The translations under genes were made by a program, and so were the position numbers. From Xestospongia bergquistia (taxonomy: Eukaryota > Porifera > Demospongiae > Haplosclerida > Petrosiidae): DNA of 64,000 bases. Of this stretch, positions 25,128 to 38,384 are shown in pieces. Positions within the stretch are counted from its first letter, which is position 1. Each line of letters opens with the position of its first letter. The stretch spans positions 1,674,001-1,738,000 of the forward strand of contig OZ014424.1 in NCBI GenBank assembly GCA_963965975.1, given 5' to 3'. The notes under the pieces were generated by a model, which was given only the letters and a program-made list of their open reading frames with translations, made no database searches and was not told the origin of the DNA.

Positions 25128-27207
25128 CTTCAATACTTTATCTTATGAAGCTCACATATATAACACAGTCAAGTGTTGTTTGAAATTGAAAGCTTGTTTT
25201 AACAATAAACAGTTAGTTTTATTGCATTACTTATTATAAACACAGCTGTTTACTCCCAAACTGAACATAAGTATAAATTATTTAAAACTGTCTATTCAAA
25301 TAGTAAACATAATCATTACAATGAGTCATATAAGACTATTGACAGTTAGCATATATTAACTATAACTTGATTATGCAGTATACTAAGTATTGGACTCAGT
25401 ATACATACTAGATTATAGAACATAAATTAAAAGAGACAAAAAGTTAATAAAAATAACATAGCCAGGTGTTGTTTTCAAATTCCAATGCTTCAATGCATAT
25501 AGGGTAATGTTGATTTAGTTTTTTACTTATAGTAAGTATTAGTTGGTTTTGACCACTTAGTGATTACTTTTAGTTAGCTATAAGTTAGTTTTTGGTATTT
25601 TGTAGTTAGTATTAGTTATTAATTTGCTTTTGGAGTTAGTTCTACTTAATTATTTATAGCAGTAAGTATTTTAGTTATTATAAGTTATAGTTAATTTAGA
25701 TAAAGTATTGGGCAATATGCTTAATAGAAATGATTAGATAAATGTACAAAAGTAGGTACAGTTTAAGATTTTCTATCATCAATGTATACATCCATTTCAT
25801 TATTACTTTCATTCAATTGACTCCTTCTTTCATTATTGCATATAATAAGTATTTGGTTCACAAAGTAGCTTGGACTAAAGTCTATTAAGCATACTGCTGA
25901 ATAATTTATTAGCTTTATACTATTATTGAAATGAAGCAATTTGTATGTACTAAAAGTCTAAAAAGGGTTTTAGTTTTAATTACAGTTGACTAAATAACAT
26001 TATAATATAGAAATTATATTGAATTATAATTAATCATTAATAATACATACATACTTACATAGATATATACACACATGTATGCATACATACATACATACAC
26101 ATATATATGTATACATGTTTATATACATATAACAGTTCAAAGTCTTCATACAATATAGGATTACTTCTTATAATACAACATTTTACTTCCAAAGTGAAAC
26201 ACACATATACATTATTCACAACAGTCCATTGAAATAGTAACCATATGCTAGAATATTAAAAGTATTAAACATAATCCATGACAGGCAGTCCTAAGACTAT
26301 TGACAGTTAGCATATTGACAATAATTTGATTATGTAGAAGTGTTGGACTCAAGATTATAGAAGACAATATAAAAGAGACAAAAAGGCTCAGAATTCAACC
26401 TCAGCCTATCTACTAAATTTACTTAAAATTCATTGATATTGTTAACATGACATAACAGGCTGTATATCCTCACAATACAGTAATAATAATAACATAGAAA
26501 GATAATGGAACTGGACAAACAAGTTATGAATTCTATTCAAAAAACAATAGAGTTAGATGTAACAAGTATCATTGATGTCTACGTGCTATATAAAATTACC
26601 AACTAAGAATTTTGTAAAATATATCATCCTCAGTTCTACAGTCCTCAGATAATATCTTTTACTATGGAGCCCAGTGGGACAATCTGAACCTGAGGTCACA
26701 TGCATAATCCAATATTTAAAGCTTAGGATTTGGAATCACTCTTGTCCCACTGGGCTTCCATGCAAATTTTCTCATTGACAGCCTCTTTATGTAAACCATG
26801 ATATATATACATATATAAACACACATGGACTATGCACATACAAATGTATATGTATGCATGAACATGCTATGTATGAAATATTAACTTTGTCTACAAATGT
26901 CTCATTAAATTAACTGAATAATGAAGTATTATCTTGTTATCTATAAATGGTTATTAAAATAACTGCTTAATGCACACATGATGACTCATCAGTAAACAAA
27001 ATAAACAAAATTAAGAATAAATTTCATAAGACACAATGACAACACTTAATAAAACACTCACTCTGCAATTTAAACAAGTTAATTGACCTATATTAGTAAT
27101 GTGAATTAACTGTCTTATAAAAATCAATACATCAGTATTAACATAAACTTTACATGTTATTATTAGCTTTACATTTACTAAATATACTGTTGACTTTAAC
27201 AGTATAT
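25128..27207. other. Array spacer with hairpin and microsatellites
   Basis: No gene seen. It parallels the 8504-10,328 spacer block for block: TAGTTA-rich block (about 25,510-25,690), TACA/TATA microsatellites (about 26,045-26,120), the hairpin copy at 26,664-26,761 and the conserved 3' flank. Confidence 0.6.
26664..26761. repeat. Second copy of the spacer hairpin
   Basis: Same arms and almost the same 60-base loop as 9771-9868. It occupies the equivalent position in a paralogous spacer. Confidence 0.75.
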
Positions 27208-28737
27208 TCAGTTTAAGTCTGTGGACTCATCTGATAGTCCTATTTCATTCTTGTATTCAACTTCTTGTTCAATATATCTCTCATAATGTTCCTCAGTTAT
27301 CAAATGTATATTGACTTCATTCTCTCTCACTCGGAACTTGTAATGTTTAGCTAATACCAGGAACATTATCATTATGATAAGAAAAACCACAATCTTAAAT
27401 ACATAATAGTAGAGATTTTGACAGATTAAATCCCTTTCACATTTAAAAGAATACTTTCCACTGATGTTAATAGCATGACCCAGTGTATATGCTGCAAACC
27501 ATAACCCAATCATAAGACCTCTCATTTCAAGTGGAGACTGAGCTATTGTAAACTCCAAAGATGTTGGAATAATCAAAGCTAATGAAAATCCAAACAAAAT
27601 TTGAGGAATGACAATAGCTTTGTATGAGTTTGTATCCAAAGGAAAGTGTTCTTTGCAAGCTATCATAATAATATAGTAAAGTAGAGTGAATAAAGGAGGG
27701 AACATTCCCAGACCAATTCTCTTAAGCATACTAGGAATGTATCTATAGAAAAATGGATATATGATCCACTGATAGAGTAAAATATAAATTGAATAAATAA
27801 AAAAGTTTAGAGAATCAGTAAGTACAAACAAAGAAATGAACTGCATTTTTTTACTTTGTGAATCAGATATTTCCAATCTTATTTCCCACACACAACATAT
27901 GGCAACTATACAAATCAATAATGGTGATAACCGCAAAAATGTCTTGACATTCTCTACCTGCTCCTCCAAGAAAGGTCCACCATATTTATCCTTACCCAAG
28001 TCTAATCTTGAAGGATAGTCCTCCTCCCAGTAGGTTAAGGCACTACGATTTCTAGGATATTTGTTCTTCCTAGCATAGTTAAGTACATTAGCAATCAGTT
28101 TGACAGGATTGATATTATGAGGTGTAGTATCTAGCCAGTATTTGAAGAGAAAGTTACTTATTATGACACTAGATACAGCTACTCCTGATACAACATAAGA
28201 CACAATGATAAACTGTTGGATAAAATGTTGTACAATTTGTGCAGCAATATACACTACAGGTACAGTCAGTAGGTGCCAATGAATAATAGCACTTAGTTCA
28301 TCTGCTGAAGATCCCACTGATTGATCAATATTGAATTGGACAATATTAGAACGAACACTAGAATAACCAATTACTTGAAAGATGAAACCAGCACTAAATA
28401 GTGCTATAAAAACTGAGAACAAGTTTAAAGATGTCTTCACAATAACAGCCAAGCCAATAAGTATCCATGATGCAAATACAAAATACACACCAGTAATGAT
28501 AGTCTTATATCTACCTGTCTTTACATCAGCAAGTAGACCAAAGAGAGGAAATGATAAAAATATTAGACAATACCCAATATTTATGAAAATACTGTTATGT
28601 TTAACATGAATGTCAAAGTAGCTTGCAGCAAAATTTGTCATCATTCTAAAATTAGCATATACTAAGGCTTGCCAGAATATAAGTAACATGACACAACGAG
28701 AAGTAAGACATTGGATCTTTCTCTTAAAACTTGACAT
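27208..28737 (-). CDS. POT/SLC15-like peptide transporter, intact copy
   Basis: Uninterrupted 509-residue frame from ATG 28737. The two extra residues are at the C-terminus (DESTDLN), from a changed stop context also seen in copy 6. TM1 is FWQALVYANFRMMTNF (glutamine at 23), the same subtype as 10329-11852 and 32903-34426. Other features are FDIHVKHNSIFINI in the first outer loop, a KYWLDTTPHN start to the central loop, CIVAICCVW in TM7 where most copies have VGLCC, and MFPPLF in TM8. The cassette is KKMQFISLFVLTDSL. Confidence 0.85.
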   Translation of the reverse strand: MSSFKRKIQCLTSRCVMLLIFWQALVYANFRMMTNFAASYFDIHVKHNSIFINIGYCLIFLSFPLFGLLADVKTGRYKTIITGVYFVFASWILIGLAVIVKTSLNLFSVFIALFSAGFIFQVIGYSSVRSNIVQFNIDQSVGSSADELSAIIHWHLLTVPVVYIAAQIVQHFIQQFIIVSYVVSGVAVSSVIISNFLFKYWLDTTPHNINPVKLIANVLNYARKNKYPRNRSALTYWEEDYPSRLDLGKDKYGGPFLEEQVENVKTFLRLSPLLICIVAICCVWEIRLEISDSQSKKMQFISLFVLTDSLNFFIYSIYILLYQWIIYPFFYRYIPSMLKRIGLGMFPPLFTLLYYIIMIACKEHFPLDTNSYKAIVIPQILFGFSLALIIPTSLEFTIAQSPLEMRGLMIGLWFAAYTLGHAINISGKYSFKCERDLICQNLYYYVFKIVVFLIIMIMFLVLAKHYKFRVRENEVNIHLITEEHYERYIEQEVEYKNEIGLSDESTDLN

Positions 28738-28898
28738 CTTCTTTATACTTCAAATTCATAAAATAAGATAGCTATGTGCTGTTTTCAAATTGCGAAACTT
28801 CTTTTAAAAAACATTAGTTAAAAACAGTTGCAAATGAAGAGATAACTTTCAATTTGGATTTTGATTAAAAAATAACTGTTTAATACCAAACTTAAACA

Positions 28899-28948
<50 letters not shown>

Positions 28949-29788
28949 TATATAATTCTAAATTGTCTATTGAAATATATACTAGAATATTGCAAACATT
29001 ATCCATGACAGGCAGTCCTAAGACTATTGACAGTTAGCATATGGACTATAGTTTGATTATGTAAAAGTGTTGGACTCAGTATACACACACAAGATTATAG
29101 AACACAGGCAAAGAGTCTTAGAACTAAACCACATCATATCTACTATCCTTACTCAAAATTCATTGACATTATTAACATGACATAACAGACTGTATATCCT
29201 CACAATACAGTAATAACAATAACAGAGAAAGATGATGGAACTGGACAAACGAGTTATGAAGTCCATTCAAAAAACAACAGAGTCAGATATGACATGGATC
29301 ATTAATCTATATATATTATGTGAACTTCCCAACTTGGGATTTGTAAAAGATATTACCCTCAGTCCTACAGCCCTCAGGAGATACTATGGAAACTAATTGA
29401 GACAGTCTGAACCTTAGACTATATACATAATTAAACTTTTAATGTTTAGGTTATTGTATCAGTGCTATAGTCTCAGATTTTCAAAATGAACTTCCATGTT
29501 TTACAAACTTTCTCATTGGTTCTTAAAATTAACAGCTTAATGTACACATGTTGACACATCAGTAAGTAAAATAAATAAATTTATAAATTAATTTTAAAAG
29601 ACATAATGGCAAACTTTAATAAACTCTACACTTTTTATAAGGTAAATGATTTACTTAATAGTAGTATAAATTAATTGTCTTACATAAATCAATTGTATAT
29701 ATAACTGTTTTCAATACATCAGTATTAACATGAATTTTGTATGTTACATGTTATTATTAACTTTATATGTACTCAATATACTGTTGAT
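28738..29788. other. Array spacer with TA microsatellite
   Basis: No gene seen. It holds a perfect (TA)n run at about 28,905-28,942 and sequence parallel to 11,853-12,500. A degraded hairpin relic lies near 29,383-29,500, followed by the 3' flank of copy 14. Confidence 0.6.
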
Positions 29789-30897
29789 TCAAACAGTATA
29801 TTCAGTTTCAGTCTGTGAATTCATTTGATAGTCCTTATTTCCTTCCTGTTCAATATATCTCTCATAATGTTCCTCAGCTATCAAATGTATATTGACTTCA
29901 TTCTCTCTCACTCGGAACTTGTAACGTTTAGCTAATGCCAGGAACACTATCATTATGATAAGAAAAACCACAATCTTAAATACATAGTAGTAGAGATTTT
30001 GACAGATTAAATCCCTTTCACATTTAAAAGAATACTTTCCACTGATGTTAATAGCATAACCCAGTGCATATGAAGCAAACCATAACCCAATCATAAGACC
30101 TCTCATTTCAAGTGGAGACTGAGCTATTGTGAACTCCAAAGATGTTGAAACAATCAAAGCTAATGAAAATCCAAACAAAATTTGAGGAATGACAATAGCT
30201 TTGTATGAGTTTGTATCCAAAGGAAAATGTTCTTTACAAGCTATCATAATAATATAGTAAAGCAGAGTGAATAAAGAAAAAAACATTCCCAAACCAATTC
30301 TCTTAAGCATACTAGGAATGTACTTATAGAAACATGGATATATGATCCATTGATAGAGTAGAATGTAAACTAAATAAACAATAAGGCTTAGTAATTTGGT
30401 GAATACAAACCAAAAGATCAACTGAAATTTGTTACTTTGTGAATCAGATAACTCCCATCTTATTTCCCATACACAACACAAGCCAACTATACAAATCAAT
30501 AATGGTGACAACCGAAAAAATGTCTTGACATCCTCTATCTCTTCCTCCAAGAAAGGTCCACCATATTTATCCTTACCCAAGTCTAATCTTGAAGGATAGT
30601 CTTCCTCCCAGTAGGTTAAGGCACTGCGATTTCTAGGATATTTGTTATACCAGTAATGATAGTCTTATATCTACCTGTCTTTATATCAGCAAGTAGACCA
30701 AAGAGAGGGAATGACAAAAATGTTGAACAATACCCAATATTTAAGAAAATACTATTATGTTTAACATGACTATCAAAGTAGCTTGCAGCAAAATTTCGAA
30801 TCATTACAAAATTAGCATATATTAAGGCTTCCCAGAGAATAACTAACATGACACCACGAGAAGTAAGGCATTGGATCTTTCTCTTAAAACTTGTCAT
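29789..30897 (-). pseudogene. POT-family transporter copy 14, middle deleted
   Basis: From an ATG at 30,897 the frame matches residues 1-82 (VILWEALIYANF subtype, ending KTIITGI). It then jumps at about 30,650 directly into the coding strand around residue 225, out of frame, deleting some 140 codons. The distal half is open from about 30,580, with the FQLIFWFVFTKLLSLIVY cassette. A 14-base deletion between direct repeats CTTCCTGT near 29,850 changes the C-terminal end. The same deletion occurs in copy 16. Confidence 0.88.
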
Positions 30898-32902
30898 CTT
30901 CAATACTTTATCTTATGAAGCTCACAAATATAACACAGTCAAGTGTTGTTTTGAAATTGAAAGCTTCTTTTAACAATATACAGTTAGTTTTATTGCATTA
31001 CTTATTATAAACAACTGTTTACTCCCAAACAGAAACATAAGTATAAATTATTTAAAACTGTCTATTCAAATAGTAAACAAAATCCTTTACAATGAGTCAT
31101 AAGACTATTGACAGTTAGCATATATTGACTATAACTTGATTATGCAGTATACTGAGTATTGGACTCAGTATACATACTAGATTATAGAACATAGATTAAA
31201 AGAGACAAAAAGTAACCAATTACTTGAATGCTATAACCAGAGTCTCATAACTAAACCACAGCATTGGTCCCTTCTAAAAGGAATGGACTATTTCCATACA
31301 CTTACTTTACTATATACTTATTCAAATTCGTTGAGATTGTTAACATCATAGCAAAATATAACAGACAGTATATCCTCAAAATACAGTAACAATAACAAAA
31401 TGATGAGACTGGAAAAACAAGTTATGAAGTCCATTCACAGAATTAGATGCATTGTCTTTTAACAATACTATTAAAGAGTGTAGTATTACTTTTGGTAGAT
31501 ATAAATACAAACTAGTTCAAGGGTTTATATCATCAATGTATACATTCATTTCTGTATTACTTTCATTCAGTTGACTCATTCTTCCATTATTGCATATAAT
31601 AAGTATTTGGTTCACGATATAATTTGGACTAAAGTCTATTAAGCATACTGCTAAATAATTTATTAGCTTTATACTATTATCCAAATAAAGTAATCTGTAT
31701 GTATTAAAGGTCTAAAAAGGGTTTCAGTTTCAATTATAGTTGACTAAAACAACACTACTATAGAGATTATATTACAATGATTAACGATACATACATACAC
31801 ACATACTTACATACATACATATACATTTATATATGTGTGAATACATATAACAGTTCAAAGCTTTCATAAAATATGGAAATACTTCTCATAATACAATATT
31901 TTACTTCCAAAGTGAAACATATATATATACATTATTCACAACAGTCCATTGAAATAGTAATCATATGTTAGAATATTAAGCATAATTTATGACAACGAGT
32001 CCTAAGACTATTGACAGTTAGCATATTGACAATAATTTGATTATGTAGAAGTGTTGGACTCAAGATTATAGAAAAAGAGACAAAGAGTCTCATAATTAAA
32101 CCACATCATATCTACTAAATTTATTTAAAATTTATTGATATTTTAACAGGACATAACACACTGTATATCCTCACATACAGTAACAATAATAATATAGAAA
32201 GATGATGGAACTAGACAGATAAGTTATCAAGTCCATTCAAAAACAATAGAGTCATATGTAACGTGGATCATTGATGTCTATATGTTATATAAACTAACCT
32301 ACTCAGAATTTTGTAAAATATATCATTATCAATCCTACAGTGCTCAGAAGACATATTATACTATGGAGCCCAATGAGAAAATCTGAACATGAGGTCACAT
32401 GCATAATTTAATATTTAATGCTTAGGGTTTGGGATCAGTGCTAATCTTGTCCCACTGGGCTTCCATGTTTTACAAATGTCTTCATTGACAGCCTGCTTAC
32501 ATAAACTGTGATATATGTATACACACTCACATACACACATATATAAACAACACACATACACATGTATATGTATACATGGACATACTATGTATGAAATATT
32601 AACACTTAGTCTATAAATGTCTCATTAAATTAATTGAATAATGAAAATATGGTGATTATCAGTAAACAAAATAAAGAATACATTTCATAATACACATTGA
32701 CAACACTTAATAAAACACTCACTCTGCAATTTAAACAAGTTAATTAACTTATATTAGTAATGTGAATTAACTGTCTTATAAAAAATAAATTATATATATC
32801 TGTTTCCAATACATCAGTATTAACATAAACTTTGTATGTTACATGTTATTATTAGCTTTATATGTTCTCAATATACTGTTGACTAAAACAGTATATTCAG
32901 TT
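30898..32902. other. Array spacer with repeat blocks and a tiny coding relic
   Basis: No gene seen. A 28-base stretch at 31,213-31,240 matches transporter coding sequence around VIGYSS at 26 of 28 positions by eye. The 'gggtttcagtttcaattata' block (about 31,715), a TACA microsatellite (about 31,785-31,825) and a decayed hairpin (about 32,360-32,468) follow. Confidence 0.55.
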
Positions 32903-34426
32903 TCAGTCTGTGGACTCATTGAATAGTCCTATTTCCTTCCTGTATTCAACTTCCTGTTCAATATATCTCTCATAATGTTCCTCAGCTATTAAATGTATAT
33001 TGACTTCATTCTCTCTCACTCGGAACTTGTAACGTTTAGCTAATACCAGAAACACTATCATTATGATAAGAAAAATTACACTCTTAAATACATAATAGTA
33101 GAGATTTTGACAGATTAAATCACTTTCACATTTAAAGGAATACTTTCCACTGATGTTAATAGCATGACCCAGTGCATATGCTGCAAACCATAACCCAATC
33201 ATAAGACCTCTCATTTCAAGTGGAGACTGAGCTATTGTGAATTCCAAAGATGCTGGAATAATCAAAGCTAACGAAAATCCAAACAAAATTTGAGGAATGA
33301 CAATAGCTTTGTATGAGTTTGTATCCAAAGGAAAGTGTTCTTTGCAAGCTATCATAATAATATAGTAAAGTAGAGTGAATAAAGGAGGGAACATTCCCAG
33401 ACCAATTCTCTTAAGCATACTAGGAATGTATCTATAGAAAAATGGATATATGATCCACTGATAGAGTAAAATATAAATTGAATAAATAAAAAAGTTTAGA
33501 GAATCAGTAAGTACAAACAAAGAAATGAACTGCATTTTTTTACTTTGTGAATCAGATATTTCCAATCTTATTTCCCACACACAACATATGGCAACTATAC
33601 AAATCAATAATGGTGATAACCGCAAAAATGTCTTGACATTCTCTACCTGCTCCTCCAAGAAAGGTCCACCATATTTATCCTTACCTAAGTCTAATCTTGA
33701 AGGGTAGTCCTCCTCCCAGTAGGTTAAGGCACTGCGATTTCTAGGATACTTGTTCTTCCTAGCATAGTTAAGTACATTAGCAATCAGTTTGACAGGATTG
33801 ATATTATGAGGTGTAGTATCTAGCCAGTATTTGAAGAAAAAGTTACTTATTATGACACTAGATACAGCTACTCCAGATAAAACATAAGACACAATGATAA
33901 ACTGTTGGATAAAATGTTGTACAATTTGTGCAGTAATATACATTACAGGTACAGTCAGTAGATGCCAATGAATAATAGTACTTAGTTCATCTGCTGAAGA
34001 TCCCACTGATTGATCAATATTGAATTGGATAATATTAGAACCAACACTAGAATAACCAATTACTTGAAAGATGTAACCAGCACTAAATAGTGCCATATAA
34101 ACTGGGAACAAGTTTAAAGATGTCTTCACAATAACAGCCAAGCCAATAAGTATCCATGATGCAAATACAAAATACACACCAGTAATGATAGTCTTATATC
34201 TACCTGTCTTTACATCAGCAAGTAGACCAAAGAGAAGGAATGACAAAAATATTAGACAATACCCAATATTTAAGAAAATACTGTTATGTTTAACATGAAT
34301 GTCAAAGTAGCTTGCAGCAAAATTTGTCATCATTCTAAAATTAGCATATACTAAGGCTTGCCAGAATATAAGTAACATGACACAACGAGAAGTAAGACAT
34401 TGGATCTTTCTCTTAAAACTTGACAT
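32903..34426 (-). CDS. POT/SLC15-like peptide transporter, intact copy
   Basis: Uninterrupted 507-residue frame, closest by eye to 27208-28737 (QALVYANFRMMTNF, FDIHVKHNS, CIVAICCVW, MFPPLF). Differences are concentrated at VGSNIIQFNIDQ (arginine 129 becomes glycine), ELSTIIHWHLLTVPVMYI and SFLLFGLLADV. The C-terminal tail, ...KEIGLFNESTD, resembles another subgroup, and the 3' flank also matches the 38385-39908 gene better than 27208-28737. The copy is therefore probably a mosaic. The cassette is KKMQFISLFVLTDSL. All family motifs are present and no lesion is visible. Confidence 0.85.
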   Translation of the reverse strand: MSSFKRKIQCLTSRCVMLLIFWQALVYANFRMMTNFAASYFDIHVKHNSIFLNIGYCLIFLSFLLFGLLADVKTGRYKTIITGVYFVFASWILIGLAVIVKTSLNLFPVYMALFSAGYIFQVIGYSSVGSNIIQFNIDQSVGSSADELSTIIHWHLLTVPVMYITAQIVQHFIQQFIIVSYVLSGVAVSSVIISNFFFKYWLDTTPHNINPVKLIANVLNYARKNKYPRNRSALTYWEEDYPSRLDLGKDKYGGPFLEEQVENVKTFLRLSPLLICIVAICCVWEIRLEISDSQSKKMQFISLFVLTDSLNFFIYSIYILLYQWIIYPFFYRYIPSMLKRIGLGMFPPLFTLLYYIIMIACKEHFPLDTNSYKAIVIPQILFGFSLALIIPASLEFTIAQSPLEMRGLMIGLWFAAYALGHAINISGKYSFKCESDLICQNLYYYVFKSVIFLIIMIVFLVLAKRYKFRVRENEVNIHLIAEEHYERYIEQEVEYRKEIGLFNESTD

Positions 34427-34926
34427 CTTCTTTATACTTCAAATTCATAAAATAAGATGTTTGTGCTGTTTTCAAATTGCGAAACTTCTTTTAAAAAACA
34501 TTAGTTAAAAACAGTTGCAAATGAAGAGATAACTTTCCATTTGGATTTTGATTAAAAAATAACTGTTTAATACAAAACTTAATCTTGGATTTTCACAATG
34601 AACTTCCATGTTTTACAAATTTTCTCATTGGTTCTTAAAATTAACAGCTTAATGTACACATGTTGACACATCAGTAAGTAAAATAAATAAATTTATAAAT
34701 TAATTTTAAAAGACATAATGGCAAACTTTAATAAAACATTGACTCTACACTTTTTATAAGGTAAATGATTTACTTAATAGTAGTATAAATTAACTGTCTT
34801 ACATAAATCAATTGTATATATAACTGTTTTCAATACATCAGTATTAACATGAATTTTGTATGTTACATGTTATCATTAACTTTATATGTACTCAATATAC
34901 TGTTGATTCAAACAGTATATTCAGTT
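34427..34926. other. Short array spacer
   Basis: No gene seen. It joins the 5' flank of the 32903-34426 gene directly to sequence matching 29,480-29,800, with the intervening microsatellite and block present at 28,870-29,450 missing. This suggests a deletion. Confidence 0.55.
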
Positions 34927-36444
34927 TCAGTCTGTGAATTCATTTGATAGTCCTTATTTCCTTCCTGTTCAATATATCTCTCATAATGTTCCTCAACTAT
35001 CAAATGTATATTGACTTCATTCTCTCTCACTCGGAACTTGTAACGTTTAGCTAATACCAGGAACACTATCATTATGATAAGAAAAATTACACTCTTAAAT
35101 ACATAATAGTAGAGATTTTGACAGATTACATCACTTTCACATTTAAAAGAATACTTTCCACTGATGTTAATAGCATAACCCAGTGCATATGCTGCAAACT
35201 ACAACCCAATCATAAGACCTCTCATTTCAAGTGGAGACTGAGCTATTGTGAACTCCAAAGATGTTGAAACAATCAAAGCTAATGAAAATCCAAACAAAAT
35301 TTGAGGAATGACAATAGCTTTATATGAGTTTGTATCCAAAGGAAAATGTTCTTATACAAGCTATCATAATAATATAGTAAAGTAGAGTGAATAAAGAAAA
35401 AAACATTCCCAAACCAATTCTCTTAAGCATACTAGGAATGTACTTATAGAAACATGGATATATGATCCACTGATAGAGTAAAATGTAAACTAAATAAACA
35501 ATAAGGCTTAGTAATTTGGTGAATACAAACCAAAAGATCAACTGAAATTTGTTACTCTGTGAATCAGATATCTCCCATCTTATTTCCCACACACAACATA
35601 AGCCAACTACACAAATCAATAATGGTGACAACCGCAAAAATGTCTTGACATTCTCTACCTGTTCCTCCAAGAAAGGCTCACCATATTTATCCTTACCTAA
35701 GTCTAATCTTGAAGGGTAGTCCTCCTCCCAGTAGGTTAAGGCACTGCGATTTCGAGGATATTTGTTCTTCCTAGCATAGTTAAATACAGTAGCAATCAGT
35801 TTGACAGGATTGATATTATGAAATGTAGTATCTAGCCAGTGTTTGAAGAGAATGTTACTTATTATGACACTAGATACAGCTACTCCTGATACAACATAGG
35901 ACACAATGATAAACTGTTTAATTAAACATTGAGCAATTTGTGCAGTAATATACACTACAGGTACAGTCAGTAGGTGCCAATGAATAATAGCACTTAGTTC
36001 ATCTGCTGATGATCCCACAGATTGATCAATATTGAATTGGATAATATTAGACAAAACACTAGAATAACCAATTACTTGAAAGATGTAACCAGCACTAAAT
36101 AGTGTTATAAAAACTGGGAACAAGTTTAAAGATGTCTTTACAATAACAGCCAAGCCACTAAGTATCCATGATGCAAATATAAAATACACACCAGTAATGA
36201 TAGTCTTATATCTACCTATCTTTACATCAGCAAGTAGACCAAAGAGAGGGAATGACAAAAATATTAGACAATACCCAATATTTAAGAAAATACTGTTATG
36301 TTTAACATGACTGTCAAAGTAGCTTGCAGCAAAATTCATCATCATTACAACATTAGCATATATTAAGGCATGCCAGAATATAAGTAACATGACACCACGA
36401 GAAGGATGGCGTTGGATCTTTTTCTTAAAACTTGACATCTTCAT
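34927..36444 (-). pseudogene. POT-family transporter copy 16, frameshifted
   Basis: An ATG at 36,444 (MKMSSFKKK, WHALIYANVVMMMNF subtype) opens a 374-codon frame through TM8. An extra base near 35,353 ('gttcttatacaagc' against 'gttctttacaagc') then ends the frame at MIACIRTFSFGYKLI. Homology to the remaining ~130 codons continues to about 34,927. That part also carries the 14-base C-terminal deletion seen in copy 14. The cassette is FQLIFWFVFTKLLSLIVY. The first 374 codons lack other lesions, so inactivation is probably recent. Confidence 0.86.
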
Positions 36445-38384
36445 AATACTTCATCTACTAAAGGAGATTGTATAAAGTTCATAAAGACAATATAGTCAGG
36501 TGCTGTTTTCAATTTGCAAAACGTCTTTTAACAATATGAATACAACTGTTTTCTTTCAAACTGAAATGTAAGTATAATTTTCAAAACTGTCTATTGAATT
36601 AGTAAATATATGCTATATAGGATATTGAAAAAATATATATTATAATGAATCATAAGAGTACTGAGAATTCCCATGAAAATAACATAGCTAGGTGTTGTTT
36701 TCAAATTCTAATGCTTCGTTAAATTACATATAAGGTAATGTTGATTTAGTTTTTATTTTTACTTATAGTTAGTATTAGTTGGTTTTGACCTCTTTACAAT
36801 TACTTTTAGTTAGTTATAGTTACTCTTTGGTATTTTGTAGTTAGTATTAGTTAATTTTGCTCCTGGAGTTAGTTCTATTTAGTTATTTATAGCAGCAAGT
36901 ATTTTAGTTATTACAAGTTATAGTTAATATGGTTAATATAGATAAAGTATTGGGCAATATACTAACTAGAAATAATTAGACAATGTACAAAAGTAGGTAC
37001 AGTTCAAGGTTTCCTATCATCAATGTATACATTCATTTCAATATTACTTTTATTCAGTTGACTCATCCTTCCATTATTGCATATAATAAGTATTTGGTTC
37101 ACAATGTAATTTGGACTAAAGTCTATTAAGCATACTGCTAAATAATTTATTAGCTTATACTATTATTTGAATGAAGTAATCTGTATGTATTAAAGGTCTA
37201 AAAAGGGTTTCAGTTTCAATTATAGTTGACTGAAACAACACTACTATAGAGATTATATTGCAATGATTAACAATACATACATACATACATACTTACATAC
37301 ATACATATACATTTATATATGTGTGAATACATATAACAGTTCAAAGCTTTCATAAAATATGGAAATACTTCTCATAATACAATATTTTACTTCCAAAATG
37401 AAACACATATATAACAGTCCATTGAAATAGTAACCATATGTTAGAATATTACAAGTATTAAGCATAATCCATGACAACAAGTCCTAAGACTATTGACAGT
37501 TAGCATATTGACAATAATTTGATTATGTAGAAGTGTTGGACTCAAGATTATAGAAAAAGAGACAAAGAGTCTCATAATTAAACCACATCATATCTACTAA
37601 ATTTACTTAAAATTCATTGGTATTTTAACAGGACATAACACACTGTATATCCTCACATACAGTAACAATAATAATATAGAAAGATGACGGAACTAGACAG
37701 ATAAGTTATCAAGTCCATTCAAAAACAATAGAGTCAGATGTAACGTGGATCATTGATGTCTATGTGTTATATAAACTAACCTACTCAGAATTTTGTAAAA
37801 TATATCATCATCAGTCCTATAGCGCTCAGAAGACATATTATACTATGGAGCCCAATGAGAAAATCTGAACATGAGGTCACATGCATGATTTAATATTTAA
37901 TACTTAGGGTTTGGGATCAGTGCTAATCTTGTCCCACTGGGCTTCCATGTTTTACAAATGTCTTCATTGACAACCTGTTTACATAAACTGTGATATATGT
38001 ATACACACTCACATACACACACATATAGACAACACACATACACATGTATATGTATACATGGACATACTATGTATGAAATATTAACACTTTGTCTATAAAT
38101 GTCTCATTAAATTAATTGAATAATGAAAATATGGTGATTATCAGTAAACAAAATAAAGAATAAATTTCATAAGACACAATGACAACACTTAATAAAACAC
38201 TCACTCTGCAATTTAAACAAGTTAATTAACTTATATTAGTAATATGAATTAACCGTCTTATAAAAAATCAATTATATATATCTGTTTCCAATACATCAGT
38301 ATTAACATAAACTTTGTATGTTACATGTTATTATTAGCTTTATATGTTCTCAATATAGTGTTGACTAAAACAGTATATTCAGTT
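36445..38384. other. Array spacer with repeat blocks
   Basis: No gene seen. It holds a TAGTTA-rich block (about 36,750-36,930), the 'gggtttcagtttcaattata' block, a TACA microsatellite (about 37,275-37,310), a decayed hairpin (about 37,845-37,950) and the 3' flank of the last gene. The order matches 18,223-20,183. Confidence 0.6.
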
